NCBI GenBank assembly: GCA_020439745.1
Contig: JAGQSC010000050.1
Location: forward strand, 248,001-312,000
Origin: Acidobacteriota bacterium
Lineage (GTDB): Bacteria > Acidobacteriota > Holophagae > Acanthopleuribacterales > Acanthopleuribacteraceae
Reading direction: 5' to 3'
DNA length: 64,000 nucleotides
The notes beneath the pieces were generated by a model, which saw only the letters and a program-made list of their open reading frames with translations, was not told the DNA's origin and searched no databases. Positions within the stretch are counted from its first letter, which is position 1; every line of letters starts with the position of its first letter. The position numbers and the translations under genes were made by a program. Shown piece after piece: positions 34,356 through 43,819 of this stretch.

Positions 34356-34734
34356 CCTTTACCTCGGAATCTTCAATCACGGTATACACTTCCCAATCTA
34401 CACCGTCTGGGTCCTTGAGCCAAAACTTGTCTTGCAGGGCATAACAACACACACCTGACTCCCCTTCCGGCATGAGGCCGGCTGCTTTCACGCGATCATG
34501 CCAGGTGGCTAGGTCTTTCTGATTGTGGACGCGAACGCCTAGGTGAGACAGAGCGCCTGGACCTATTACCGGTGTACGTGCGGGAACCAACGCGAGATTC
34601 AGGTTGGGGTCACGCATTTCAAACTTTGCATAGTCTTCCTTGCGTTTCACGGGTTCCGAACCCATGAACACCGTGTAAAAAGCGACCGACCTCTCGAGAT
34701 CATGTACGTTCAGTGATATGTGGCTTTGATTCAT
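34318..34734 (-). CDS. arsI: ArsI/CadI-type vicinal oxygen chelate dioxygenase
   Basis: A 138-residue protein from ATG 34734 with AAGGAGG five bases upstream. The VOC fold signature is present: His5 in SHISLNVHDLERSVAFY, His64 in LSHLGVRV, Glu115 in DWEVYTV as likely Fe(II) ligands. Cys96-Cys97 in GVCCYALQDKFW match the vicinal cysteine pair that binds trivalent organoarsenicals in ArsI, the C-As bond lyase. A further cysteine pair ends the chain (CHDAACC). ArsI demethylates methylarsenite; CadI relatives respond to cadmium. No other ars gene is adjacent; the next gene is an ECF sigma factor. Confidence 0.88.
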   Translation of the reverse strand: MNQSHISLNVHDLERSVAFYTVFMGSEPVKRKEDYAKFEMRDPNLNLALVPARTPVIGPGALSHLGVRVHNQKDLATWHDRVKAAGLMPEGESGVCCYALQDKFWLKDPDGVDWEVYTVIEDSEVKGGSQKCHDAACC

Positions 34735-34818
34735 AACCACCTCCTTACCCACCAAGACGGTGAACCACCCAAAAGGACGCAAAAAAAATCGTTCCGATCT
34801 CAGGCCGATCTGAATCCA

Positions 34819-35820
34819 TCAATTCCCATCGCAGTTAATGGCCTCCACATAAGACACAATGGTCTGGGCCGCAAACATCTCCCATAACGGTCTGCAATTT
34901 CTATTCATGCTGATGAGCCCATTCAAGTGGGTGGTGATCAGTTCCTCCTCCGAAAAGAAGAAGAATAGTTCCGAGGTCACCGCGGCATCTGTAACCGGTT
35001 CCGGCAACAAAAAGGGATCACAGCCAGCCAAGATCACACTACCAAGTCCGCCATCATCGCCGCCCGCAAAGAAGTCGAACACGCTTAGCACGTCAAAATT
35101 CGTGGCACATGCAGGTGCCCACGCATTACTTACCAATCGTCGGGTAAAAAGATAATCGCCGGCCACGAATTGGTCTTCGCCTCGCTTCAGTGCTTTGGGA
35201 ATCATGGGATCGGCTAATTGCATCCAAGCCGCCGTAAATGATTGCAGATCCCCAATCGGTTGCTCGTGCACGTAGCTGAAGTTCATCAACGTGGCATCAT
35301 GACGGCCCACACTACCGGACGTTCCCATGAAGAACACATCCCCGGAAGCATGTTGTTGCATCGCCAAGACAAGACCTACCGGGGACACAATGCCCAAACA
35401 GCCTTGGCCCATGCGATCACAACGACCAATAATCGGAAATTGGCTGTCTGGAATGCCGTACCAAATACGATCAGCTGTCAGCAATACCGGCGTAATGGGT
35501 GAGTTTGCAATGGAAATCACCTGGCTCCACGCCAATCCATCCCAATGAAGTACCAGGTTCTGGCCCGACGCCACCACGTCTGTGGCGCTGAGTCCATGCA
35601 CGTCATAGAGATGCTCCATGGTGTTACTGGCCACGACGTTCCATTGCACGCCATCCCAGTGGAGGATGGTGCCGTTGTTGCCCACAATCACGCCGAAAGG
35701 CGAATCATCATCCATCCAAATCCCGTTCAAGTTCTCTGTTGTCCCTGATGGCAATTGGGTGAATTGGCCAAAAACAGGTCGTGCTATCAAAGTCAACATC
35801 ACTGCAAGTGAATATTTCAT
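34819..35820 (-). CDS. Secreted repeat (propeller-like) protein, unknown function
   Basis: A 333-residue protein with a signal peptide (YSLAVMLTLIARPVFGQ). The N-terminal half shows repeats of the form GNNGTILHWDGVQWNVV and GQNLVLHWDGLAWSQV, typical of YCF48/BNR-like beta-propeller blades in secreted proteins of myxobacteria and Acidobacteria. The C-terminus ends in HLNGLISMNRNC...AINCDGN, perhaps a degenerate dockerin-like tail. No catalytic motif seen. Confidence 0.75.
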   Translation of the reverse strand: MKYSLAVMLTLIARPVFGQFTQLPSGTTENLNGIWMDDDSPFGVIVGNNGTILHWDGVQWNVVASNTMEHLYDVHGLSATDVVASGQNLVLHWDGLAWSQVISIANSPITPVLLTADRIWYGIPDSQFPIIGRCDRMGQGCLGIVSPVGLVLAMQQHASGDVFFMGTSGSVGRHDATLMNFSYVHEQPIGDLQSFTAAWMQLADPMIPKALKRGEDQFVAGDYLFTRRLVSNAWAPACATNFDVLSVFDFFAGGDDGGLGSVILAGCDPFLLPEPVTDAAVTSELFFFFSEEELITTHLNGLISMNRNCRPLWEMFAAQTIVSYVEAINCDGN

Positions 35821-35961
35821 CGGGGCCTCCGTGCTTTTGGCCTCAATATGATGCAGCTCCCGTCAAAAGGCTCCTGATCCCTTTTGACCTCCGTTGTCCA
35901 CCCCGTAAGCCACCTAGCCCTAACACTTTAAGGCCGTCAAACATACCTGACTTGGTGTTGT

Positions 35962-36696
35962 TTACCCCTTCGTTATCTCCACCAGCCAGGCTATGTGGTT
36001 CAAGTCATGGAGTACGACCCTGTCTGTCGGGATGCCACAGGCCTCTAGGTTAGAGCGCAGACTGGACTCCCTCCAACGGGCCGACCAGAAGTGTTCAGCC
36101 GTTGCTACAAAGCGAGAGCCTCGGGGCGTCACCACATGTTGGCCCGTGTGGTGATAAAACTCAATCTGTGCTGACTCGGCTTCCACCACATCCTTATACA
36201 CCGTCAAGAACATGGAACCACCTGGCTTCAACACTTGGTAGAAGCGAGAAAAGACCGCTATGAACGCTGGATTACGATCCAGATAGGCATCGCTATACAA
36301 GCTCAAATCTTCAGATGGCTCGCGGAAATTGCCAGGCGTGAAATACAAACACCAAACCACATCGTAGTGATCTGTTTGAGGGGATGCTTTCGTGACATCA
36401 CCCAAAAACAACGCGGTGTTCTCCAGACCCTCCTTCCGCCATCGGTCTTGTGCGACCCGAGCGATTTCAGGTGAGATCTCAAAGCCGTGATACAAACGAC
36501 AACCCGGACCAAACACCGATCCGTGGTAACCCGTACCACAGCCGATATCGGCGATCGCAATCGGCTTCCCCTTGAATCGCTCCATCAATATCGCGTCTTG
36601 GCGTTCCCGAGCTTGCCTGATGGGTTCGGGCACATAGTCTGACTCAAGTGACTTCAACACCACCATGTTTTCGGATTCGCGGGACGATGGGTTCAT
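35962..36696 (-). CDS. SAM-dependent methyltransferase, class I
   Basis: A 244-residue protein from ATG 36696, chosen over GTG 36702 because GAGG is then properly spaced. Motif I is IAIADIGCGTGYHGSVFG (about residues 45-62), followed by the acidic end of strand 2 (HGFEISPEIARVAQ), DVVWCLYFTPG and LKPGGSMFLTVYKD. These are the Rossmann-like methyltransferase motifs. The substrate is unknown and no neighbour suggests one. Confidence 0.85.
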   Translation of the reverse strand: MNPSSRESENMVVLKSLESDYVPEPIRQARERQDAILMERFKGKPIAIADIGCGTGYHGSVFGPGCRLYHGFEISPEIARVAQDRWRKEGLENTALFLGDVTKASPQTDHYDVVWCLYFTPGNFREPSEDLSLYSDAYLDRNPAFIAVFSRFYQVLKPGGSMFLTVYKDVVEAESAQIEFYHHTGQHVVTPRGSRFVATAEHFWSARWRESSLRSNLEACGIPTDRVVLHDLNHIAWLVEITKG

Positions 36697-36810
36697 AAAC
36701 ACCTCGGAAACAGATGCGGGTCTTAGGTCATCATACGCAATCGGTGGACTCGCGCCAATCGGTGACTCAGCTCACGTGCTGGGTGGGGTTGCTCGCCTAA
36801 GATTGTAACC

Positions 36811-38805
36811 ATGAGATGTATCTGCTTATGTGCCCTTTTCGCCATAACTGGTTTCGCTCAACCCCAACTGTCACTGTACGGTAACTTCCACACAATGGGA
36901 ATCACGGTGGAGTTGTTGCCGGGCGATGATCCCGACCAGGATGCCTCGGCCGACCTGCGTATTCGTACGGTGCCGGGCAGTTTCGCGGACGGATTTCCGC
37001 TCACAAGGGTGTCGCTGACGCGGTTCGTGGGGAGTGCATTCAATCTGGAACCCGGTCAGCTTTACGAAGTTGAGATCTCTTTGACCGACCCCGATTTTGG
37101 ACCCATCGATGGTGTGGTGGTCATGCAACAACAGGCGACGCGAGCGGAATTCGCGATGCCTGCTTTCAGCCGTCGACTGGTGGTACATCCCACGGGTAGC
37201 GGTACCACCTGCAGCGATGCCATACCCTGCTCACTCTCTGAAGCCTTGTCACAAGTGGGTCCTGGCGATGAAATTGTGTTGCAAGACGGCGTGTATTACG
37301 AAGGCGACTTTAACCTTCCCATATCAGGAACATCTGCCATGCCCATTGCCATCCGGGCCGATACAGGTACGGCCCCTGTAATGGACGGGTCGTACAATCA
37401 GACATTCATCTGGACCGCCGGCGCGCAAGGGACCTATTCAACGCAAGTCTCGGAACCCGACCCTCATCTGGTTACCTCCAACGGTGAACGCCTGTACCCT
37501 TATCAGAACATATCCGACCTGCAGAATCAGATTTGGGGACTGGCCGGATTCACGGCCAGCGGAACCACGGTAACCGTGAAGTTGGATGGCGGCATCAATC
37601 CCAACACGACAAACATGGTGATTGCCCGACACAATTCAGCCTTCCATGTAGGTCGCGACTACTGGATCTTTGACGGCATCACTTTTCGTCACTACGGTGG
37701 CGGCTCGTTCGCCAAAGCCATCTACATCGACGATGGCTCATTTACCACCATTCAAAACTGTAGTTTTCAGATCAACGACTCGGGCATTGGCATTAAGCGG
37801 GCCTCACATCAGAACTTGATCCAAGACAACGAGTTTTTCGACACCGTCTTTATGTGGCCCTGGGATGCCGTCAAGGCTGGAAGCCAACTGGAGACCGGGG
37901 GCGTAGTGGTCTACGACCCCATGACCGGACGTGGCAACGTCATCCGCCGCAACGTGTTTCACGATTATTTCGATGGGTTGCAGTCGTGCCCCGGTAACGA
38001 CAACGGCCCACTCACCAACGAAATGGACATATACGAAAACGAAGTGTACCGCGCAGGTGATGACGGCCTATCGGCTGATGGGGTTTGCAGTAATGTCCGC
38101 ATATGGCGCAATCGTTTCCACGACGTGCTGGTGGGCATCTCGTTGGCACCCATCCTGGAGGGTCCAGTCTATGCCTTGCGCAACGAAGTCAGCAGAACCG
38201 GTGCCGGCAACAGCATTTACACCGGCTACCCCTTCAAGTTCAACGTGGGTTCCCAACCTACTTCAGGCATGATGTACCTGTTTCACAACACATCCGACGC
38301 CATCTACCCAGGAAACCACGGGTTCGACATCAAATCGCCAGGCACCTGGCAGGGTATCGTGTCGCGCAATAATATTTGGGTAGGCACGGATTACGGACTT
38401 CGCGATGCCAATACGAGTCAACCGCTGGACATGGATTACGACCTGATTTGGAACGACGGACTCAATCACTTGGTGCGTTGGGGCGCAGTGAATTACACCA
38501 CGCTTCTGGATTTTCAAAGCGGAACCGGTCAGAACACCCAGGGCATTGAATCCGACCCCATGTTTGTGGATCGTATGAACGGGAACCTGACGCTGAGCAC
38601 TTCAAGCAATGCCATCGATCAGGGCCTAATCATTCCAGGCATCAACGATGGATTCTCAGGATTAGCGCCCGACCTAGGAGCCCATGAATGGTCCGAACTC
38701 CAAACGCCTTATGACGCATGGCGATTGACCTCTCAAGATCCTGGGTATCAAAGCGCCTACGATCACAACGGCGACCAGATCATAGATATTCGCGATTTCA
38801 TCTGA
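36811..38805 (+). CDS. Secreted right-handed beta-helix protein with short dockerin-like tail
   Basis: A 664-residue protein with a signal peptide (CICLCALFAITGFAQ). After an N-terminal beta domain, the segment LSEALSQVGPGDEIVLQDGVY starts a pectate-lyase-like parallel beta-helix (about 135-620) with repeated short strands (IQNCSFQINDSGIGIK, VRIWRNRFHDVLVGIS). The end DHNGDQIIDIRDFI is half of a dockerin/EF-hand repeat and stops abruptly there. Such proteins bind or cut polysaccharides; no catalytic residues could be assigned. Confidence 0.82.
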   Translation: MRCICLCALFAITGFAQPQLSLYGNFHTMGITVELLPGDDPDQDASADLRIRTVPGSFADGFPLTRVSLTRFVGSAFNLEPGQLYEVEISLTDPDFGPIDGVVVMQQQATRAEFAMPAFSRRLVVHPTGSGTTCSDAIPCSLSEALSQVGPGDEIVLQDGVYYEGDFNLPISGTSAMPIAIRADTGTAPVMDGSYNQTFIWTAGAQGTYSTQVSEPDPHLVTSNGERLYPYQNISDLQNQIWGLAGFTASGTTVTVKLDGGINPNTTNMVIARHNSAFHVGRDYWIFDGITFRHYGGGSFAKAIYIDDGSFTTIQNCSFQINDSGIGIKRASHQNLIQDNEFFDTVFMWPWDAVKAGSQLETGGVVVYDPMTGRGNVIRRNVFHDYFDGLQSCPGNDNGPLTNEMDIYENEVYRAGDDGLSADGVCSNVRIWRNRFHDVLVGISLAPILEGPVYALRNEVSRTGAGNSIYTGYPFKFNVGSQPTSGMMYLFHNTSDAIYPGNHGFDIKSPGTWQGIVSRNNIWVGTDYGLRDANTSQPLDMDYDLIWNDGLNHLVRWGAVNYTTLLDFQSGTGQNTQGIESDPMFVDRMNGNLTLSTSSNAIDQGLIIPGINDGFSGLAPDLGAHEWSELQTPYDAWRLTSQDPGYQSAYDHNGDQIIDIRDFI

Positions 38806-38876
38806 GACTTGTATCTCGGTCTAACTACGCCCCATGCAGAATGCATCTGTAGGGTGTCGTAAATCAAAATGGCCTT

Positions 38877-40937
38877 TTATTCATTCAGTGCTTGGCGGAG
38901 TTCTTCGATTAAGGGGCCTTGCGTGGTGAGTTGCCACGCCAAGCCAATGGCTCGTTTTTGCGCTTCGTCCAACTTCCAGGAAAGCGGCGGGTTTTGGAGT
39001 TGCGAGCCCCGCAACTCATGTTTGACTTTCTCCAACTGGTCCCATTGCTTGGGATTCTGTTTGGCATCGATCCCGTAATTGGCCTGGTCCAGACTGAAGC
39101 GCACATCAAATTCACGAAACTCAATCTGCTGAACCTGGGCTACCTGGCCCAAAAGTACTTCCTCAAGTTGAGTTCTCTCTTGCTGCGTTGAGTTGCGAAC
39201 CGCGGTAATCGCCACCACGGGCCCAATCAATTCCGCTTCCCATCCACCTAGAGGTGTGGGATCACTTTTTTCTTCGGGAAAGGCATTGATTTGGATCAGG
39301 ATGATGCGACGCAACTTCAAAGGGTTCTGAGGGATCACCGCTTTACTGAGCCACTCAATCAGTGTAAAAGCCCCGAAGTTGTCAAAATAACCCCCATCGG
39401 CCAGATGCACGCTTGGTGATGTGTCAAGCGGCCTCGCAACCGGTGTCACATAGGGAAACGTGGCGGACATGCGGGCGGCGGTGACGGCTCGCATATCGAC
39501 GCCTGGATAATAACTGGCCATGTTTTTGGCACGAATGTCGGGGCCCAGATCGAAGGGCGTCATCACGTAACGATCACCGTTTTCCACAATCGTGGCATTG
39601 AACATAGGAACGGGAATCAGACCATTGTAAGCCTTTTCCTGCCATTGATTCATGACGCTGGTTTCTGGCTGCAACATGCGACTGCGAAAGGATCGCTCCA
39701 AGGCTTCACCGCGGTCGGACAAGGGGCTGAGCACCACGCCCAAACCCACACCGCGCAGAAAATCTCGATACACCATACCCCATGCTGTGGCAGGTAGGCC
39801 GTTCTCCATGGCACGTTTGGGAATCTCGTCCAACTGTGAGGGTGCCACGACGCCTTGTTGGTCAAATCCGTCCAAGTAATACAGGGCGCCCACGCTGCCC
39901 CCGGATACGGAACTCACCGCCGCCACGGATTGGGTAAATGACTCGCCTAACTGTACCTGCAGACCGGTCAACACCTCAGCGGTCCAGCCTGCGGCCTGAA
40001 TTCCGCCCCCGCTGGCTGCTACGACCACCATCACATCACGACCATCTAAGCGATTGGCGATTGCCTCCATCAGTGGTCCTTGAGCTTGAGCCGGTGCCGG
40101 GAACACCTCATAGGCGTGTTGTTCATTCTGCATGGTGTAGAGCACAAAACTGGTTGCGAGCGAGGCCAAGACTACGGGTACACGATAGGGGTCCAGTAAG
40201 AATGTGAGACCCGAAAACAGGAAACCCAACAGCATGATCAAGAACAGCACATAAAACATGGCGGGAGCCGTATGCTCCACAGGGCCAAGCCACCAGGCAC
40301 CTATTAAATAGAGCACCATCAAGACCACAAGATTGGCAGCCATTCTGATGTGGTCTACCTCGATGCGCCCATCGCGGACGTATCCATCCAGCATGTAACT
40401 GGGAAGATGTGATGCCCCCTTCGTGAGCATTTGGATCTCGTGATCGAGTAGCGCGCGTTTCACCCACTGCGTAAAGCGCGCGATCGCTGTGGCACCTAAC
40501 AATGCGGCAATCACAGCCACCGCTTTAGTCACAGTACTGACTGCCGGAGATACAAACCACATGGTTGCGACGACGGGAACGGCAAAAATCGGCGCACACA
40601 TCCAAATCCACTTTGGAGTGCGGTCCATACGCGGCAAACCGAACCGCTCATGGGCAAGCGCCATGACAATGGTCCCCGTTTGAATGACCATACCACCTGC
40701 CAGCACGGCCATGATTGTCACCAGCCCAAACGCCAACCCGTTCTCCAAAACCAAAATGTTCCCTAGAAGCTCGTGGGCCAAAAACTGGCTAATCAGCGGA
40801 AAACTCACGATCACCGCAGCAGCAATCAACGGCACACGAAGGTAGAACAACCACTGGAGCAAGGGTTTTTGCCACACCAGTTGCACGTAGACAATCGCAA
40901 AACCTGCGAATAGCAGCCCTATGCTCAAATAAACCAC
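38877..40937 (-). CDS. Patatin/cPLA2-like phospholipase with N-terminal membrane domain
   Basis: A 686-residue protein. The first 270 residues hold six or seven hydrophobic helices. The lipase domain follows: oxyanion segment VAASGGGIQAAGW (about 300-312), nucleophile region SSVSGGSVGALYYL (about 342-355), and the catalytic Asp in LADGGYFDNFG (about 510). The nucleophile elbow has Ser where patatins usually have the first Gly. It should cleave acyl esters of membrane lipids on the cytoplasmic side if the helices are arranged as expected, which is not certain. Confidence 0.85.
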   Translation of the reverse strand: MVYLSIGLLFAGFAIVYVQLVWQKPLLQWLFYLRVPLIAAAVIVSFPLISQFLAHELLGNILVLENGLAFGLVTIMAVLAGGMVIQTGTIVMALAHERFGLPRMDRTPKWIWMCAPIFAVPVVATMWFVSPAVSTVTKAVAVIAALLGATAIARFTQWVKRALLDHEIQMLTKGASHLPSYMLDGYVRDGRIEVDHIRMAANLVVLMVLYLIGAWWLGPVEHTAPAMFYVLFLIMLLGFLFSGLTFLLDPYRVPVVLASLATSFVLYTMQNEQHAYEVFPAPAQAQGPLMEAIANRLDGRDVMVVVAASGGGIQAAGWTAEVLTGLQVQLGESFTQSVAAVSSVSGGSVGALYYLDGFDQQGVVAPSQLDEIPKRAMENGLPATAWGMVYRDFLRGVGLGVVLSPLSDRGEALERSFRSRMLQPETSVMNQWQEKAYNGLIPVPMFNATIVENGDRYVMTPFDLGPDIRAKNMASYYPGVDMRAVTAARMSATFPYVTPVARPLDTSPSVHLADGGYFDNFGAFTLIEWLSKAVIPQNPLKLRRIILIQINAFPEEKSDPTPLGGWEAELIGPVVAITAVRNSTQQERTQLEEVLLGQVAQVQQIEFREFDVRFSLDQANYGIDAKQNPKQWDQLEKVKHELRGSQLQNPPLSWKLDEAQKRAIGLAWQLTTQGPLIEELRQALNE

Positions 40938-41009
40938 GAATTTGTCCTGCTTGAATTAATGTGACCGCAAGCTTAGCATAAAGCTAAGAAGGTACACCCC
41001 AAAATCAAT

Positions 41010-41039
41010 GAGGGGCACCGTTTTTAGGCGGCGCCCCTC
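41010..41039 (-). terminator. Hairpin, possible weak terminator of the Kelch gene
   Basis: GAGGGGC and GCCCCTC (41010-41016 and 41033-41039) form a seven-base stem; on the minus strand it is followed by ATTGATTTT. It is the only structure seen in the 256-base gap 40938-41193, which must also hold the promoter of the phospholipase gene. Confidence 0.35.
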
Positions 41040-41193
41040 GCTCAGGTAATGCAGGAGTAATAATGCATATGTATAGACGCAGGAGCCACCCAAAACGTTT
41101 CGCTGGTTGACAAGATTTGACAAATGTCACGAGATCGAGCGAAAAAATGGCGTCCACACCCAACTTGCGTCCTGTTTGTAAAGGCTGGACGAC

Positions 41194-41883
41194 TTAATTT
41201 GGCGGAAAAAAGACGTGGGTCTGGTCGGTGGGTCTGAATGAACCCACGCTCACGCCACCTGCCACAATGTAGATACCGCGACCCATGGTGGCTGCGCCAA
41301 TGCCATGTAAGGCTGTAGGCATGGGTTGCAAGATGGACCACTGTTGGGTCGCCGGATCATAGGCTTCTACATCGTCATAGGTATCGGGCAATTCACCGCC
41401 GAACACATAGAGCCTGCCTTTCCAGGCGGCAGCCGCGAGACCACTTCTTGGAGTCGGCATGGAGGGTAGACTTGTCCAAACATCCAGTTGTGGATCGTAA
41501 GCTTCCAGAACAGCCATACTTGATCCTCCACTAAAGTCGGCCCGGCCACCGATGATGTAGATAAAGCCACCCATGGCCGCGCCCGCCAAATGTTCTCTGG
41601 GCGTGGGCATGGGTGTCATTGTCTCCCAAGTATCGCTTAAGGCGTTGTAGCGTTGATGGAGTCCGGAAACACGGCCACCCGCAACGCCGCCGGTGAGATA
41701 AAAAACATCGCCCAACCCCACCGCTACCGCAGCCGCACGCGATGTGGGGATGTCGGTTAACCGGACCCAGTTCGCACCATCAAACACATACAGATCCCGT
41801 TCAGCCCTTCCAAACGTCAAGTAGCCACCCATGGCATGGACTCGACCTGCAGCCACTGTGGTCATGTGATGGTGTCGCCGCAC
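41194..41883 (-). CDS. Kelch-repeat protein, C-terminal part after a frameshift
   Basis: The reading frame holds three to four Kelch blades with the GG...Y...W pattern (YNALSDTWETMTPMPTPREH, YDPQLDVWTSLPSMPTPRSG, YDPATQQWSILQPMPTALHG, each followed by IYIIGG-like ends). It lacks a signal peptide and a plausible start. Upstream codons in this frame (DQWREGVSLPVRR) continue the first blade begun in the frame that ends at 41862. The two parts are best read as one secreted Kelch protein disrupted by a one-base shift between 41865 and 41922. Confidence 0.75.
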   Translation of the reverse strand: MRRHHHMTTVAAGRVHAMGGYLTFGRAERDLYVFDGANWVRLTDIPTSRAAAVAVGLGDVFYLTGGVAGGRVSGLHQRYNALSDTWETMTPMPTPREHLAGAAMGGFIYIIGGRADFSGGSSMAVLEAYDPQLDVWTSLPSMPTPRSGLAAAAWKGRLYVFGGELPDTYDDVEAYDPATQQWSILQPMPTALHGIGAATMGRGIYIVAGGVSVGSFRPTDQTHVFFPPN

Positions 41884-42758
41884 CGGCAGCGAGACCCCTT
41901 CCCGCCACTGATCGCGGACGAGTTATAAATGCTCACCGCATCCGAGGCCACACCAAATTCAGCACCGGCAATCACCCAAAGCTCATCATTGAGAGCTACA
42001 TGCGGCATTTCGGATGTCCAGCGGGGACTGGGTCTTTTGCGCACCCAAACCCCGTTAGGATCAGGGTCTGGTGCCATGGGTAAAACAGCCAGGGGTTGCG
42101 CATTGGCCATGGAGGGCTCGCTGAGTGAATTGAAGATAAAGGCGGAACCAAGGATGGGTTGATCTGCTGAAACAACGGCATAGATCGAGCCGACCAAGTG
42201 AGGAAACAATTCGCTTGCCAGCGCAGCAAACGGTCTACCGGAATGAAGTTGCAGCGTAACTTCACCGGCCTTTATGCCTTCTTGATAGGCGCGCATGGTG
42301 AGATGGGCCACTTCATCGCCCATATTGGCAACGACAATGGCAGACTGAAACTGCATATCACTTGGCAGGTAGTTATAGAGCAGATGTTGCGTCGCACTGC
42401 TTGTCTGCACCACGTTTGCCTGGGCTGGTGACCGACCGGAACTGCCCGCCAACAAACGCACCACATAGGCCGCCGAAATGGTTGTTGCATCACATTGCAT
42501 GCGCACCACATAACCTGGCCCCTCCCCTAATGCCGCAAAGACTACGGACGCGTCCACATGCCATGTCTCATAAGGCATGAGTTGATGGGTCACCTGAGCG
42601 GAATCGCCATTGGCGCGCGTGGCCGTGAGCACCAGTTCCACTTGAACGCCTTTGATTTCGTTCACCACTATTTCACTGTCATACTGGCCGTTATGGGTGA
42701 CCCAGGGAAACACTAGATCGCACGGCAAAAGCAAGCCGAAAATACAAAGAACAGTCAT
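41862..42758 (-). CDS. Secreted protein, N-terminal part of the frameshifted Kelch protein
   Basis: A 298-residue frame with a signal peptide (MTVLCIFGLLLPCDLVFPW). Residues 20-235 form a beta-rich domain (YDSEIVVNEIKGVQVELVLTAT, QFQSAIVVANMGDEVAHLTM) with two similar halves. The end enters a Kelch blade (MPHVALNDELWVIAGAEFG, VSIYN), then runs out of phase into a Cys-rich nonsense tail and stops. The next blades are in the -1 frame at 41194-41883. No slippery heptamer was found, so this is more likely a mutation or base-calling error than programmed frameshifting. Confidence 0.75.
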   Translation of the reverse strand: MTVLCIFGLLLPCDLVFPWVTHNGQYDSEIVVNEIKGVQVELVLTATRANGDSAQVTHQLMPYETWHVDASVVFAALGEGPGYVVRMQCDATTISAAYVVRLLAGSSGRSPAQANVVQTSSATQHLLYNYLPSDMQFQSAIVVANMGDEVAHLTMRAYQEGIKAGEVTLQLHSGRPFAALASELFPHLVGSIYAVVSADQPILGSAFIFNSLSEPSMANAQPLAVLPMAPDPDPNGVWVRKRPSPRWTSEMPHVALNDELWVIAGAEFGVASDAVSIYNSSAISGGKGSRCRCGDTIT

Positions 42759-42892
42759 GATTAGGTTCCTTAGATCTCCATACGGCGCCTCGTTTCCCAG
42801 GTTTCGAGGCAGAGAATTTCGCGTGCTTAATAAGACAGGTCAGGCGTGTCGCCGCGCATCAGGTAGAATGGGTCAACAAACACATAGGACGC

Positions 42893-43819
42893 ATGATGGC
42901 CAAAGGCACTCACGATTATTCCTTGGATAAACGCAACGCCCAGATCTTGATCAATATTAACGGCGAGTTTAAGAAACGCTCAGAAGCGGTGGTCTCCGTG
43001 TTTGACAGCGGATTCATGCTGGGCGATGGGGTCTGGGAAGGGCTACGCGTTCATAAGGGGCGAATCGCATTCCTCGATGACCACTTGAAGCGCCTGTGGC
43101 AAGGCGCCAAGGCATTGGATCTGGATCTCGGCCTATCAAAGCAAGACTTGAAGGATCGACTTTATGACACTCTGGACGCCAATGAGATGGAGGAGGGTGT
43201 TCACATCCGCTTGATGGTCACCCGCGGTATTCGAAGCACACCCTACCAGGATCCACGCATCGTCACCTCAGCACCCACCATCGTCATCATCCCGGAATAT
43301 AAACAGCCCCTGAAAGCCACTTTGGAGAAGGGGATCCGCTTGTTCACGGTGCACATACGTCGTGGCCGGGCCGATGTGCAGGACCCCAAGCTGAACAGCC
43401 ACTCCAAATTGAACTGTATCCTCGCTTGCATTCAGGCCATCAAGGCAGGTGCCGATGAAGGACTGATGTTGGATCCCCAAGGGTTTGTGGCCACCTGCAA
43501 CTCGACCCACTTTTTTATTGTTCGCAATGGTGAGATCTGGACCTCGACCGGGGATTACTGCCTTGGTGGTATTACTCGGGGGCACATCATTCGGCTGTGT
43601 CGCAAACACGAACTTCCGGTTTTTGAAAAGAACTTCACGTTGACCCAGGTCTATGATGCCGATGAGGCTTTTGTCACCGGCACCTTTGCCGGCGTGGCGC
43701 CCGTCGTGGAGGTGGACGGACGCATCATCGGCACCGGTAAGCGCGGCGAGTTGACCCAGAAAATGCAACAGCATTATCTCGCGTATTTGGATGCTTCTTG
43801 CTCGGGAAGGTTTGCATGA
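42893..43819 (+). CDS. Class IV aminotransferase (branched-chain or D-amino acid type)
   Basis: A 308-residue protein. The fold type IV pattern is complete: SVFDSGFMLGDGVWEGLRV near the N-terminus, an Arg-rich loop, the PLP Lys172 in SHSKLNCI, STHFFIVRNGEIWT, CLGGITRGHII, and DEAFVTGTFAGVAPV. These motifs fit BCAT-like and D-amino-acid aminotransferases; the exact substrate cannot be read from the sequence. The next gene starts within its stop codon (ATGA), suggesting a joint task. Confidence 0.88.
   Translation: MMAKGTHDYSLDKRNAQILININGEFKKRSEAVVSVFDSGFMLGDGVWEGLRVHKGRIAFLDDHLKRLWQGAKALDLDLGLSKQDLKDRLYDTLDANEMEEGVHIRLMVTRGIRSTPYQDPRIVTSAPTIVIIPEYKQPLKATLEKGIRLFTVHIRRGRADVQDPKLNSHSKLNCILACIQAIKAGADEGLMLDPQGFVATCNSTHFFIVRNGEIWTSTGDYCLGGITRGHIIRLCRKHELPVFEKNFTLTQVYDADEAFVTGTFAGVAPVVEVDGRIIGTGKRGELTQKMQQHYLAYLDASCSGRFA

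Noticed and set aside
41865-41922. Programmed -1 frameshift in the Kelch gene
   Set aside because: No X-XXY-YYZ slippery heptamer or clear downstream structure was found in the overlap; mutation or base-calling error is simpler.
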